A stretch of DNA of 64,000 bases, from assembly GCF_016482825.1 (NCBI RefSeq), contig NZ_JAEMNV010000009.1:1-64000 (forward strand). The letters run 5' to 3'. The stretch comes from Antrihabitans stalagmiti (lineage in GTDB: Bacteria; Actinomycetota; Actinomycetes; Mycobacteriales; Mycobacteriaceae). The notes beneath the pieces are model-generated. The model worked only from the letters and a program-made list of their open reading frames with translations, ran no database searches and was not told where the DNA came from. Both the position numbers and the translations under genes were made by a program. Of this stretch, positions 1-8,469 are shown piece after piece (position 1 is the first letter of the stretch; every line of letters starts with the position of its first letter).

Positions 1-1817
1 CCGCCCTGGGCTGCTCGGCCACCACCGCACACACCATGGTCGACGTCGGCATCGAACTCAACTCCCGATTCCCCTTGTTTTACACCGCGTTCGACGACGG
101 CCGACTCGACTACGCCCGCGTCAAAGTCGTCTGCACCACCCTCAAAGAAGCCAGCACGACGACGATCGAGAAGATCGAGTTCCTCGCACTGTGTGCAGCG
201 AAAATCCTCACCCCCGGCCCGTTGCGACGTGAGATCTGGCGACTGTGGATCGAGGCCGACCCGAAAGAGGCCGCCGAAGCCCGCGAACAATCGACCCGCA
301 GCGACCGCACCGCCTATGTGCGGAAAGGGACTGCGGGGTTGTCGTGGCTCAGTGCAGCCATCACCGACCTCGAAGGTGTCGAAGCCGATCAACTGCTCGA
401 CGAAATCGCCGACACCGTCTGCCCCGACGACTCCCGCAGCCGCAACGCCCGCCGCGCCGACGGACTGATGGCCCTGCTGCACGGGGAACGGTCGTTGCGG
501 TGTGACTGCCGATCGGCTGATTGCCCGACCCGCGACATCGAATTAGCCCCGCGGCGAGGACATCTCGCCCAGATCGTCATCGACGCGAAAACCCTCCTCG
601 GCCTGAGCGCAGATCCCGCACACCTCGGTGACGGAACACCGATCGACCCGGAACTGGCCCGCATCCTCGCCGCCGACGCGACCTGGCAAGCCATCCTCGT
701 CGAACTACGGTCCGCCGCGGTGGCAGCGGCCGGACAGGCAGGCGACGAAGGAGATGACGCGGCACAGCCGGATCCGCACAATGACGACACCAAACCAGCC
801 TACGAACCAGACCTGCCAACGGCAGAACAACATTCGAGCCATACTGCCGACAACGCACTCGGCGACAATCTCGTGAACGAACACACCGATCCGGTCGTCA
901 CCGATCCGATCGACGACGACAACGGAACTAACCTCGATCCCGAACCTGTTGACCCCGAACCAGATACGGCACCCGCCGAGGTCGAGTACCTGCACTACCT
1001 CCGCCGCGGTCGTAAACACCGACCCGGCGCCATCGCCCACCCCACTACGACGGCACCGCCCTGCCTGCAACGGGTCCGCAGTGCCGGACCAGTCATCGAC
1101 GACATCCTCACCGCCATCGCCGACGACGCATCCCTACGCCGCGGTGTCTATCCAGACGGCCACGGTGGACATCTGCAACCTCCACCCGGGGCGTTGATCT
1201 ACCGACCCCGCGCCGAAGTCGCCGAGTTGGTCCGCGCCGCCTACCCGACGTGTGTGTTCCCCAATTGCACTGTGCCGTCGCGCACATGCGAACTCGACCA
1301 CCGCGTCCCCTTCCACCACCCCAACCCCACCACGGGTGGCTGGACCATCTTCGACAACCTCCAACCCCTGTGCAAGCGACACCACGACATCAAAACCTGG
1401 CAACTCTGGACCTGCACCGCCCTCGCCGGCGGCGCCATCCTCTGGACCAGCCCCACCCACACCCCGCACATCACGCTGCCGGCCAACCACAACATCGTCG
1501 GCGCACCCCAACCCGAACCGGCGGAACCCGCACCACCAACTCCAGTCCCCGTCAGCTACGCCGACCCACTCACCGCCTACGAAGCCAACGAACTGCTCTA
1601 CGAACCCACCTGGTGGGAAACCTTCGCCGGTACCGACGCCACCGCAACCTTCGCCGACCACGACCCCTACCTCCGAGACCGCTACCGCGAACACCTCGCC
1701 ATCGTGAGCAAACGCCTCGACGACGCCGGACCCCCATGGGAGGCAGACCCCACCACCGAATGTGGGGCGTGCCCCAGTGACCCGGATGCCGTCGGTGCGG
1801 AATCGTCTCCGCAATGA
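1..1817 (+). CDS. DUF222/13E12-family protein with C-terminal HNH endonuclease domain (5' end outside window)
   Basis: The reading frame is open from the first base of the window with no stop before the ATG at 36, and the residues before that ATG continue the DUF222 helix pattern, so the real start lies upstream and this is a partial gene. DUF222 covers roughly the first 230 residues; then comes an acidic, Pro/Asp-rich linker (bases about 740-980), and a zinc-ribbon HNH nuclease domain at bases 1250-1400 with the CxxxxC, ELDHRVPF and LCKRHH elements. These proteins, related to the 13E12 repeat family of M. tuberculosis, are numerous in mycolata and are thought to be domesticated or mobile-element-derived nucleases, but no cellular role is established. 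The HNH residues look intact. The next gene overlaps by four bases. Confidence 0.9.
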   Translation, partial: ALGCSATTAHTMVDVGIELNSRFPLFYTAFDDGRLDYARVKVVCTTLKEASTTTIEKIEFLALCAAKILTPGPLRREIWRLWIEADPKEAAEAREQSTRSDRTAYVRKGTAGLSWLSAAITDLEGVEADQLLDEIADTVCPDDSRSRNARRADGLMALLHGERSLRCDCRSADCPTRDIELAPRRGHLAQIVIDAKTLLGLSADPAHLGDGTPIDPELARILAADATWQAILVELRSAAVAAAGQAGDEGDDAAQPDPHNDDTKPAYEPDLPTAEQHSSHTADNALGDNLVNEHTDPVVTDPIDDDNGTNLDPEPVDPEPDTAPAEVEYLHYLRRGRKHRPGAIAHPTTTAPPCLQRVRSAGPVIDDILTAIADDASLRRGVYPDGHGGHLQPPPGALIYRPRAEVAELVRAAYPTCVFPNCTVPSRTCELDHRVPFHHPNPTTGGWTIFDNLQPLCKRHHDIKTWQLWTCTALAGGAILWTSPTHTPHITLPANHNIVGAPQPEPAEPAPPTPVPVSYADPLTAYEANELLYEPTWWETFAGTDATATFADHDPYLRDRYREHLAIVSKRLDDAGPPWEADPTTECGACPSDPDAVGAESSPQ

Positions 1818-2542
1818 CACGACGTACTGCGACGCTCGTCGCCCTCGCAATCGCCCTCGGTGCTGCATTCGTCTTCGTTCCCCGGTTGTTCGCGAACGAC
1901 ATCGCCGACAAGCTGAGCCCAGCGTTCGTCGAGTACTGGACCTCCGGTGAGCGGGAACTGCCTCCTCCGCTCGCTGCCCTTGTCGACGACTGGTTCGCCT
2001 TCCACGCTGTGAAGGCCTCGATCGCGGCCATCCTGCTGGTCGTGCTGATCGCACTCTCCGCACAACATTGGAAGACGTTCCTGCGGAACGGCGGTCGCGC
2101 ATTGGCGCTCGCTGGCGTCGTCGTCACCGGACTCACGCTCTTCGCGCTGGTGGCCCTATTGGCCAACATTCAGGGCGCGGCAGCACCTTTCGCGTCGCTG
2201 TTGCCGATGCTGAGGTCGGACACAATCGGCCAGGTCGACCAAGCACTCACCGCCGGGGGCCCGACCCCGCCTAGCTTCGGCGTGATGTCAGACGACTTCG
2301 CGGTCTACCACGCGGCAATGGCGGTGCTCGCGGTGACCGCGGCGGCAGGGTTCATCGGTACGAGCGTTTTGTTGTGGCGCAAGTTCGCAGGTGCGCACTC
2401 GCGACCGAAACGGCTGTTCGCCGGACTTGGAGTCACTTCGACGCTCGTCGCACTGGCCCTGGTCGTTGTTGCCGTGGCTAATACTTCGAACGCCGTCGAT
2501 CCCGAACCGGGCCTGCGGGCCTTCTTCGAGGGAGGATGGTGA
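1814..2542 (+). CDS. Small integral membrane protein of unknown function
   Basis: 242 aa. The ATG overlaps the stop of the HNH gene as ATGA, so translation is probably coupled. Four hydrophobic stretches are visible: residues about 7-27 (possibly a signal anchor), 58-76, 92-117 and 160-182, with a fifth near 200-220. This alternation with short polar loops resembles small actinobacterial membrane proteins with a tyrosine- and tryptophan-containing extracytoplasmic loop (around EYWTSGE and DDWFAFH). The latter pattern is repeated as DDFAVYHAAMAVLA later in the protein, suggesting an internal duplication of a two-helix unit. I do not recognise a named family. The start is secure because of the overlap. 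Confidence 0.75.
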   Translation: MTRRTATLVALAIALGAAFVFVPRLFANDIADKLSPAFVEYWTSGERELPPPLAALVDDWFAFHAVKASIAAILLVVLIALSAQHWKTFLRNGGRALALAGVVVTGLTLFALVALLANIQGAAAPFASLLPMLRSDTIGQVDQALTAGGPTPPSFGVMSDDFAVYHAAMAVLAVTAAAGFIGTSVLLWRKFAGAHSRPKRLFAGLGVTSTLVALALVVVAVANTSNAVDPEPGLRAFFEGGW

Positions 2543-2965
2543 TCAGGGATGCATGCGGGAACCCTTGACGATTTTGTCGACGACGTTCTTTCCGGCATAC
2601 AGACCGATGCCGACGAGGTCGAGTTCCTCGGTCGTCACCGCCCGCACGGCCGCGCGATTGTCGACGTCGTTGCTGGTGGCGAACAGGTCGGAGGTGAAGA
2701 TCGAGATCGGCAGGTCCCGGCCCATGGCCCGTGCATGCGCCGTTCGCAACGTCTCCTTGGATCCCGCGAAAACCAGTACAGGCTGGCGGAACACGGCCAG
2801 GTACTCCATGTCGGCGGCATCCACATACGGGTCGCCGATGAGTTCCGGGTTTGCGGCCGCGATCCCGGACACGAGGAACGCGGTGACATTGAGCCGCTGC
2901 CACCCCTCGAGGTCGTCACGCAACAGGACGGCGATCTTGGTAATTGGCGATTCGATGTTCTCCAC
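2543..2965 (-). CDS. DUF2000 family protein
   Basis: About 140 aa from the GTG at 2965, which has a GCAGGA element ten bases upstream; the frame can be extended to a TTG at 2986 (147 aa) but that start has no ribosome binding site. The sequence fits DUF2000: a beta-alpha opening (TKIAVLLRDDLEGWQRLNVTAF), a conserved Gly-Asp-Pro-Tyr-x-Asp segment, and a central hydrophobic VLVFAGS strand. Family members are small alpha/beta proteins of unknown activity, frequently encoded next to an AraC-type regulator, and that is the case here: the divergent AraC gene begins only about 70 bp away. The natural inference is that the AraC protein controls this gene. Confidence 0.85.
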   Translation of the reverse strand: MENIESPITKIAVLLRDDLEGWQRLNVTAFLVSGIAAANPELIGDPYVDAADMEYLAVFRQPVLVFAGSKETLRTAHARAMGRDLPISIFTSDLFATSNDVDNRAAVRAVTTEELDLVGIGLYAGKNVVDKIVKGSRMHP

Positions 2966-3038
2966 GATCGATAATCCTGCCCCCAACCGCGCATCGCCGT
3001 CTTGTACGTTCCTGACTGCTGCGCAGTAGAATTCGTTC

Positions 3039-3860
3039 GTGGGGGACGGATCCGAAGTTGGCGCTTGGCGGCCAACCGTCGAAGGAATCGAGGAAGTTTT
3101 TCACGCCACCTTCGTCGATCATGCGTATCCGTCGCACACTCATGACACCTGGACGTTGCTGATCGTTGACGCGGGCACGATCCGTTACGAACTCGACGGC
3201 AACGAACATGACTCGATTCAAGAGTCCGTCACGCTGCTGCCACCACAGATTCCGCATGACGGGCGCACGGTCAGCGCCGGTGGCTTCCGCAAACGCGTCC
3301 TGTACCTGGGCGCCGACGTGTTGCAGGGCATCGGGCGCGCGGTCGACGGACCCACGCTGCGCGACGGGCTGCTCCGAGACCGCGTCAACCGCCTGCACCG
3401 GACACTGCTGTTCCCCGACGATAGTTTCGAGGCCGACAGCCGGCTCGCCTTCATCGTCGAACGCTTGCAGAACTACCTGCGACGGCTAGCGCCGGATTCG
3501 CCCGTGTTCCGGGACGTGCCATTAGCCCGGCAACTGCGCGAGCTGATCGACGCCGACCCGACGACCAAAATCACGCTGAACGAGGCGGGCATCCTGTTGC
3601 ACGCCGACCCCACCCATCTGATCCGCACATTCAGCCGGGAGTTCGGCATCCCGCCGCATCAATACCTGACCGGCCGGCGGATAGATCTGGCACGTCGGCA
3701 CCTACTCGATGGCCATCGAGCGGGCGAGGTGGCGACGATGGTGGGGTTCCATGACCAAGCCCACCTGAACCGGCATTTCAAACGCATGATCGGTACCACT
3801 CCAGCGAAGTTCGCGCGCAGCGGATCCGTCACACGAAGACTGGCAAGCACTGCTGACTAA
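3039..3860 (+). CDS. AraC-family transcriptional regulator
   Basis: 273 aa from a GTG. Residues about 10-110 form a cupin-like AraC sensor domain (HAYPSHTHDTWTLLIV, then PPQIPHDG), which is the usual ligand-binding module; residues about 160-265 carry two helix-turn-helix motifs of the AraC/XylS type, including the diagnostic second-helix region VGFHDQAHLNRHFKRMIGTTPAKF. Divergent from the DUF2000 gene, sharing a short intergenic region that must hold both promoters. The neighbouring cupin gene downstream is in the same orientation but separated by 140 bp with its own operator-like site, so it is probably not in the same transcript. Confidence 0.92.
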   Translation: MGDGSEVGAWRPTVEGIEEVFHATFVDHAYPSHTHDTWTLLIVDAGTIRYELDGNEHDSIQESVTLLPPQIPHDGRTVSAGGFRKRVLYLGADVLQGIGRAVDGPTLRDGLLRDRVNRLHRTLLFPDDSFEADSRLAFIVERLQNYLRRLAPDSPVFRDVPLARQLRELIDADPTTKITLNEAGILLHADPTHLIRTFSREFGIPPHQYLTGRRIDLARRHLLDGHRAGEVATMVGFHDQAHLNRHFKRMIGTTPAKFARSGSVTRRLASTAD

Positions 3861-3938
3861 GCCGAATAGCAACGTGCGGATGGACAAACGGCATCGACGG
3901 GGCGATCCCGCGTCCCGGTCCATAGGCGTTGTCCCATT

Positions 3939-3956
3939 GTGACAACGACTTGTCAC
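3939..3956. promoter_or_regulatory. Perfect 7-4-7 inverted repeat upstream of the cupin gene
   Basis: GTGACAA-CGAC-TTGTCAC lies 45 bp before the cupin ATG. A third half-site-like GTTGTC sits at 3928-3933, itself opposed to GACAAC at 3941-3946, so two overlapping palindromes share the middle arm. This layout is typical of a repressor or activator operator; the neighbouring AraC protein is one candidate, but nothing in the sequence identifies the binder. Confidence 0.45.
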
Positions 3957-4000
3957 GCCTTCTCTGGTGAAGGCAATTCGTCACTCTGTCAGGAGTCGCC

Positions 4001-4393
4001 ATGCACATCACCAAGAGCGAGATACCCGTCAAGATCGATGTACCGGGGGCCAAGGCACGCCAGCTACCCGACTTCGGGTGGGCGGCCTCCGGGCCAGTCG
4101 GCGCGGAGTATTTCAGCCTGGGAGCCGGGACCGATATAGCGCCACTACTCCAGGGTTTGGACAACGACGCCTGCCACTCGCCTCACTGGGGCTATGTGAT
4201 CTCCGGAGAGGTGGCCGTCAGCTTCACCGACGGCACCAGCGAGACCTGCGTCGGCGGCGATGTGTACTACTGGCCACCGGGCCATTCAGTACGCGTTGTG
4301 CACGATACAGAGGTGGTGATGTTCAGCCCGCAAATCGAGCACGGCGCCGTGATGGACCACATGCTCACCAAGCTCGCGGGTGCGACGCCGTAG
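4001..4393 (+). CDS. Cupin-domain protein
   Basis: 130 aa, preceded by AGGAG at a good distance. A single conserved beta-barrel cupin is visible: the first motif around CHSPHWGYVISGEVAV (His, His and Gly-rich turn) and the second around YYWPPGHSVRVVHD. Such one-domain cupins bind a metal through His/Glu and act as small enzymes or sensors; no substrate can be assigned. It is transcribed towards the convergent TPR gene, 26 bp away. The upstream 7-4-7 palindrome suggests it is regulated individually. Confidence 0.85.
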   Translation: MHITKSEIPVKIDVPGAKARQLPDFGWAASGPVGAEYFSLGAGTDIAPLLQGLDNDACHSPHWGYVISGEVAVSFTDGTSETCVGGDVYYWPPGHSVRVVHDTEVVMFSPQIEHGAVMDHMLTKLAGATP

Positions 4394-4419
4394 TTCGAGA
4401 GTCGTTGCCGCTGCTCGGT

Positions 4420-6411
4420 TCAACGTCGCACGGTCCAGTTGATCGGCGCCACCGTGTCGGGTGAGTAGCTGCAGCAACTTCCGGTCCGGACGGTTCTCTT
4501 GAGGTGCTCGCCCAGCACGTGATCGTGGTCGGCGAGTCGGTCGAGCGCATACCGCAGTGACCTGGTGACGCTGGTCCGGGCGCGTTCGGCCGCCCCACCG
4601 GTGTGGCGCAGTCGCCCACCCAGGCCGACGGCCCCGCTCAATTCGGCGAGGAGGAACTCGCGGTCGCGGCTCGCAAGGTCGACGCGCGCGAGGTCGTTGT
4701 TGTGCTGTGCTTCGGCGATGTCCTGATCGACTTCGTCGAGTCGTCGGCGGTACGCCGCACGGGCGAGTACATCGATGACCGGGACCGGGTCGGCTACATC
4801 GTGACCACCGCACAGGTCCAGCGCCCGGAACTCGTGCCCGGGCCGCGACAGCAACGTCGCCAGATACTGCAGGCCTTTCAGGTCGGAAAGGGCGATCTCG
4901 GTGTCGCGGAACGCGAAACGCCACCGGTCACCGGTCCACGCCATCGTCGCTGTCAGGGATTGATGTGTCGGCGTACGGGGTTCGCCGGCCAACAGGTTGG
5001 CAACCTCTGCCGCCCGCCTCACCGCGCCGAACGATTCGAATTCGGCGTGGGCAGCCTGCCAGTCGAGGCGACTTCGCACCGCATCCCCCGACGCTGCGTA
5101 TGCCGACCCAAGAACCACGCGAGCCACGGCCGCCTCGTAGGGTGCGTCGAGCTCACACCACCGCACCACGGCGATGTCTGCGTCACCGATGGCGAGCGCG
5201 GGGTCGCCTGCCAACATGTGTGCACGCGCCGTGGCCAGCGCTGCACATGCCGCCAGACCCGGACTCACGAACCTTTCACCGATGTCACTCAGGCGGGCGG
5301 CGGCGCGTGTTGCCGTCGCCGTGTCGCCACTGGCGAAGGCGATCTCGGACTGAGCGTCGAGCAGCGGTACGAGCCGCAGGTCACCGAACGGTGGTCGTTC
5401 CTTCCATGGCAGATCCGGCGGATTGTTCACCGCGTCCGCGATGAGTTTCGTCGCCGTATCGGCCTCTCCTTGTTCCAGCCGCAACAGCGCAAGACCCGGC
5501 AGTGACGGCCACGCCCGTCGATGCGCCTGCAAGAACGCATCCTCGGCACCATCCAGATCGCCGAGTCGAAGTCTGATGTTGCCGAGTTCGACCAGCGGCC
5601 AACCGAATTCGCGGCGCATCCAGGGCCGCAGTTCGTCGCACGCCGCGAGCGCCTCGAGTTCGGCAGCCGCACCGGGGCCGCTGACCCGCAGCAGTTCAGC
5701 CCGGTGCACGCGGCACCGTCCGTGCAAACCTCCGTACGCGTGGCCGTGGCGCCAGTGCTCCATGACGTCGGTCCACTCGCGGGCCCGATCGTAGGCGAGC
5801 AATCCCTGCGCGGCACAGACCAGTTCGCAATAGAGCATTCCTGTGGTGAACGGATCGACGGCGCCTGACATGAGCTGGAGCGCAGCATCGTCGAGAGCGG
5901 CGAGGCCCTGCTCCACCTCACCGTCAGCGATGAGCAACCGTGCGGTCGCGACCTGCCCGAGGAGTACGGCAGGCGAGACATTGAGCCGCGCACCGAGTTC
6001 CATCGATCGCCGAGCTTGTCGGCGTGCCCCATCCGGGTCACCGCACATGAACCGTTCGTAGGTCCGCACCATCGCGAGCAACGCGTGTGCAGGTACTTCG
6101 CCCAGCCCCTCGAGCTCGCGATCGGCCCGCGCCACCCAGCTACGAACCGGTGCCATCAAACCGGTGTCGACCAGAAGGTACAGTGCCACATTCGCTGCGG
6201 CCCAGCCCGCGCCCGCATTCTCGCCTGCCTCGCGTCGGGATTCATACAAGGACTCCCACACGCCCACAGCAACTTCGAACTCGCCGTTACCGTAATGGGC
6301 GATTGCCCGGGCCTCGGCGGCCTCGGGGGAAGTCTCGTCCGCGAGCAGATTCACCGCCGCGGTCCAATCGTCTCGCGCCATGGCCGCCTTGGCGTCGGCC
6401 AGCCGGCTCAT
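4420..6411 (-). CDS. TPR-repeat protein with conserved C-terminal regulator-like domain
   Basis: 663 aa from the ATG at 6411 (sequence MSRLADAKAAMARDD); the frame stays open to an ATG at 6486, but the extra 25 residues are Arg/Ser-rich and look non-coding. Residues about 1-470 are a helical array of degenerate TPR units (alternating A/L/G-rich helix pairs). The C-terminal about 170 residues hold the region RFAFRDTEIALSDLKGLQYLATLL, followed by AYRRRLDEVDQDIAEA and a GLGGR-RARTSVTRSLRYALDRL segment ending in a VRTGSCCSY motif. This tail also occurs at the C-terminus of actinobacterial adenylate cyclase/LuxR-like ATPase regulators, but here there is no ATPase and no LuxR helix-turn-helix. I infer a signalling scaffold or regulator; the true activity is unknown. 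Confidence 0.8.
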   Translation of the reverse strand: MSRLADAKAAMARDDWTAAVNLLADETSPEAAEARAIAHYGNGEFEVAVGVWESLYESRREAGENAGAGWAAANVALYLLVDTGLMAPVRSWVARADRELEGLGEVPAHALLAMVRTYERFMCGDPDGARRQARRSMELGARLNVSPAVLLGQVATARLLIADGEVEQGLAALDDAALQLMSGAVDPFTTGMLYCELVCAAQGLLAYDRAREWTDVMEHWRHGHAYGGLHGRCRVHRAELLRVSGPGAAAELEALAACDELRPWMRREFGWPLVELGNIRLRLGDLDGAEDAFLQAHRRAWPSLPGLALLRLEQGEADTATKLIADAVNNPPDLPWKERPPFGDLRLVPLLDAQSEIAFASGDTATATRAAARLSDIGERFVSPGLAACAALATARAHMLAGDPALAIGDADIAVVRWCELDAPYEAAVARVVLGSAYAASGDAVRSRLDWQAAHAEFESFGAVRRAAEVANLLAGEPRTPTHQSLTATMAWTGDRWRFAFRDTEIALSDLKGLQYLATLLSRPGHEFRALDLCGGHDVADPVPVIDVLARAAYRRRLDEVDQDIAEAQHNNDLARVDLASRDREFLLAELSGAVGLGGRLRHTGGAAERARTSVTRSLRYALDRLADHDHVLGEHLKRTVRTGSCCSYSPDTVAPINWTVRR

Positions 6412-6573
6412 CGCCCCAGATCGATCATCGGCCCAGTATGACCGGGCACGCGACGTCCGATTGGGCGAACTCGCAAACCTCCGCACTTCAGGCGGTGCCC
6501 ATCCGCCCGGTGTCAGTCAGGTGTGTGTTCAACGCAGGTCCGAGGAGAATGCCTCTCACCTGCCATCTAAACG

Positions 6574-6645
6574 TGGGCGCAGAGGGGTTCGAACCCCCGA
6601 CCGCTGGTGTGTAAAACCAGAGCTCTACCGCTGAGCTATACGCCC
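6574..6645 (-). tRNA. tRNA-Val (anticodon TAC)
   Basis: Read on the minus strand, the 72 bases fold as a complete cloverleaf: 7-bp acceptor stem (GGGCGTA with TGCGCCC, one G-T pair), D arm GCTC/GAGC, anticodon stem CTGGT/ACCAG around loop TTTACAC giving anticodon TAC, five-base variable loop and a T arm with the GTTCGAA loop. CCA is not encoded. It follows ahpE on the same strand after a perfect hairpin. Confidence 0.95.
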
Positions 6646-6648
6646 TTC

Positions 6649-6671
6649 GACAACCGGCTGAGCCGGTTGTC
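6649..6671 (-). terminator. Perfect 11-1-11 hairpin after ahpE, before tRNA-Val
   Basis: GACAACCGGCT, one base, AGCCGGTTGTC. It starts seven bases after the ahpE stop and ends four bases before the mature 5' end of tRNA-Val on the same strand. It has no T tract, as is common for actinobacterial terminators; it could end the ahpE transcript or be part of a processed ahpE-tRNA transcript. Confidence 0.55.
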
Positions 6672-6677
6672 AACGCC

Positions 6678-7148
6678 TCAAGAATCTAGCGTGGCTAGCG
6701 CATTCTCCCAAAGTGACTGGTCACGGGCCTCGCCGGGACCGTTCATTTCGGCGAATCGGATAATTCCGGCCTTGTCGACGACGAAGGTTCCGCGGTTTGC
6801 GAAGCCGGCCTTGTCGTTGAACACGCCGTAGGCCTGCGCGACTTCGCCGTGCGGCCAGAAGTCGGAAAGCAATGGAAAGACGTAACCCTGCTCCGACGCC
6901 CAGATCTTGTGCGTCGGAGAGGGTCCGACCGAAATCGCGAGGATTTCGGTGCCGTCGTTCTGGAATTTGGGAAGCTCGTCCCGCACCCGGCACAGTTCGC
7001 CTTGGCAGGTTCCGGTGAAGGCCAGCGGGTAGAACACGATCAGCACGTTCTTCTTGCCCCGGTAATCCGAGAGCGTCACGACCTGATTGTTCTGGTCCTT
7101 CAGCGAGAAGTCGGGCGCGGTTGCGCCAACCTCGAGCGGCATCGACAA
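6678..7148 (-). CDS. ahpE: Peroxiredoxin AhpE
   Basis: 156 aa thioredoxin-fold peroxidase that reduces peroxides and peroxynitrite in the cytoplasm. The peroxidatic cysteine sits in PLAFTGTCQGEL, with the preceding Thr of the PxxxT/SxxC motif, and the Arg in the GPGEARD region near the C-terminus is present. The sequence reads almost colinearly with M. tuberculosis AhpE (Rv2238c), including SVGPSPTHKIWA and LLSDFWPHGEVAQAYGVF. A second cysteine follows at GELC, unlike the Asp found there in the mycobacterial protein as I recall it, so the reduction route (mycothiol/mycoredoxin in AhpE) might differ slightly. It is in the same gene order as in M. tuberculosis, before the DUF3052 gene. Confidence 0.95.
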   Translation of the reverse strand: MSMPLEVGATAPDFSLKDQNNQVVTLSDYRGKKNVLIVFYPLAFTGTCQGELCRVRDELPKFQNDGTEILAISVGPSPTHKIWASEQGYVFPLLSDFWPHGEVAQAYGVFNDKAGFANRGTFVVDKAGIIRFAEMNGPGEARDQSLWENALATLDS

Positions 7149-7189
7149 ATCCTTCGGTTATGTGAGTTACGAGTTCGAGACGAGGTGCG

Positions 7190-7612
7190 TCAGCGCTTCG
7201 GTACGCGCGCTTTCGGCTGAACCAATCGGCTGCCTGCCCAGTCTCCGAGGTTGATCGCGGAAGTCTGAGTCAACCCTGCCGTCGGTGCCGATTCTGCGAT
7301 TTCGCTCGGCTCGACATGGCCGGGATGGCCGGTCTTGGGAGTAAGGACCCATACGAAGCCGTCGTCGGAAAGCGACACGATGGCGTCCATCAGAGCGTCG
7401 ACGAGGTCGCCGTCTCCGTCACGCCACCAGAGCAACACGACATCGATAACTTCGTCGGAATCCTCGTCGAGAAGATCACCGCCGACCGTTTCCTCGATAT
7501 CGGCGCGCAAATCGTCGTCTGTGTCATCGTCCCAACCAAGCTCTTGAACGGCCATATCGTGAGAAATGCCAAGCTTCTGGGCGTAGTTCTGCGCGTCCGC
7601 CGCGGCGACCAC
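7190..7612 (-). CDS. DUF3052 family protein (Rv2239c-like)
   Basis: 140 aa from a GTG with a strong GAGGAGG upstream. The body is strongly acidic (DDDTDDDLRADIEETVGGDLLDEDSDEVIDVVLLWWRDGDGDLVDAL), followed by a short beta-strand rich segment VWVLTPKTGHPGHVEPSEI. This matches DUF3052, an actinobacteria-specific family with no established activity, whose M. tuberculosis member lies at the same place between ahpE and aceE. It probably shares a transcript with ahpE, 41 bp downstream. Confidence 0.9.
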   Translation of the reverse strand: MVAAADAQNYAQKLGISHDMAVQELGWDDDTDDDLRADIEETVGGDLLDEDSDEVIDVVLLWWRDGDGDLVDALMDAIVSLSDDGFVWVLTPKTGHPGHVEPSEIAESAPTAGLTQTSAINLGDWAGSRLVQPKARVPKR

Positions 7613-7754
7613 GGTGGTGTCCTCCTCTAGTTAGAGCGTTCAGGTAGTGAAAGCGAACATGGTCGAAGCCGATAGCGCAAGCTGCAGGCTCGAATTCACT
7701 GCCAAAAACCGTCGCCGTGGCCGATCTTGGTTGCCGAGCCGCGTCGAGCGAAAA

Positions 7755-8294
7755 TCAGGGGCATTTATCCAGAGCGGCGTTCTTGGCGTCGTTGGATGCT
7801 GTTGCCGCCGCGTTCAGCGGCGCAACAGGGACCCTACGCTCGACCGCATCGGCCAACCCATTCTCCTTGGCAACAACGTCGCGCATGGCAGCGCTGACGT
7901 CATCGTTCAAATCGCTGCTGATCACGCCGTCGACCGTGTTTGCCCCATCGCGGAGAGCACCTGCAGCTGCCGTTCGCTTCGCTTCCATGTCGGGCGCGTT
8001 GGCGTCGAGCGCGGCGATGAAGTCGTTGTATTTCGCTGTCGACGCACGCGTCGCGTCCTGCATCGACGTGCATGCGGTGACCAATGCGGTCGCGCGCTTC
8101 GACGATGTCGCCGCGGCTGCGGAGCTGGCCGCCGCCTTCGAGGACGAGGTGACCTCTTTTTTGTATTCCGTGACCTGCGCCTGATTGGCGTCGGGTGTGC
8201 CGGACACCTGCGATGTGCACGCGACAAGCACCAATCCAGTGGCCACCGCCGCGCATGCAGCTGCCAGTCCAGTCCTCGCTGATACGAAATTCAT
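7755..8294 (-). CDS. Putative lipoprotein, Ala/Ser-rich
   Basis: 179 aa from the ATG at 8294, which gives a clean lipoprotein signal: [21 protein letters not shown] then LVAC, with cysteine as the presumed lipidated residue. The open frame upstream to 8390 is discarded because it destroys this signal. The mature part is an Ala/Ser/Asp-rich helical region without recognisable catalytic motifs, and two further cysteines (VTACTS and the C-terminal DKCP) could form a disulfide. M. tuberculosis has a hypothetical gene, Rv2240c, at the same place. It is divergent from aceE, with about 175 bp between the starts. Confidence 0.8.
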   Translation of the reverse strand: MNFVSARTGLAAACAAVATGLVLVACTSQVSGTPDANQAQVTEYKKEVTSSSKAAASSAAAATSSKRATALVTACTSMQDATRASTAKYNDFIAALDANAPDMEAKRTAAAGALRDGANTVDGVISSDLNDDVSAAMRDVVAKENGLADAVERRVPVAPLNAAATASNDAKNAALDKCP

Positions 8295-8469
8295 CGCCGC
8301 CCCCACTCTCCTGACAGGTTTCCTCGAGCACGTTAGTCGATTCACCGAACGCTGGCACACGATGGTGAGGGATGATTGCAGGTGCAACACACGTCACATG
8401 TGCAGCCCACACCCGGACCGTGCATTGGAGGGCACGCCTACAGCGCGTGCAGCCACACGAGGAGCAACG

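Noticed and set aside
8395-8402. CACATGTG palindrome before aceE
   Set aside because: Only eight bases, common by chance at this length, and no second copy nearby.
8185-8469. Longer AceE beginning at an ATG 95 codons upstream
   Set aside because: It would overlap the divergent lipoprotein gene and its promoter, and the added residues do not match AceE proteins; the TTG at 8470 has a clear ribosome binding site.
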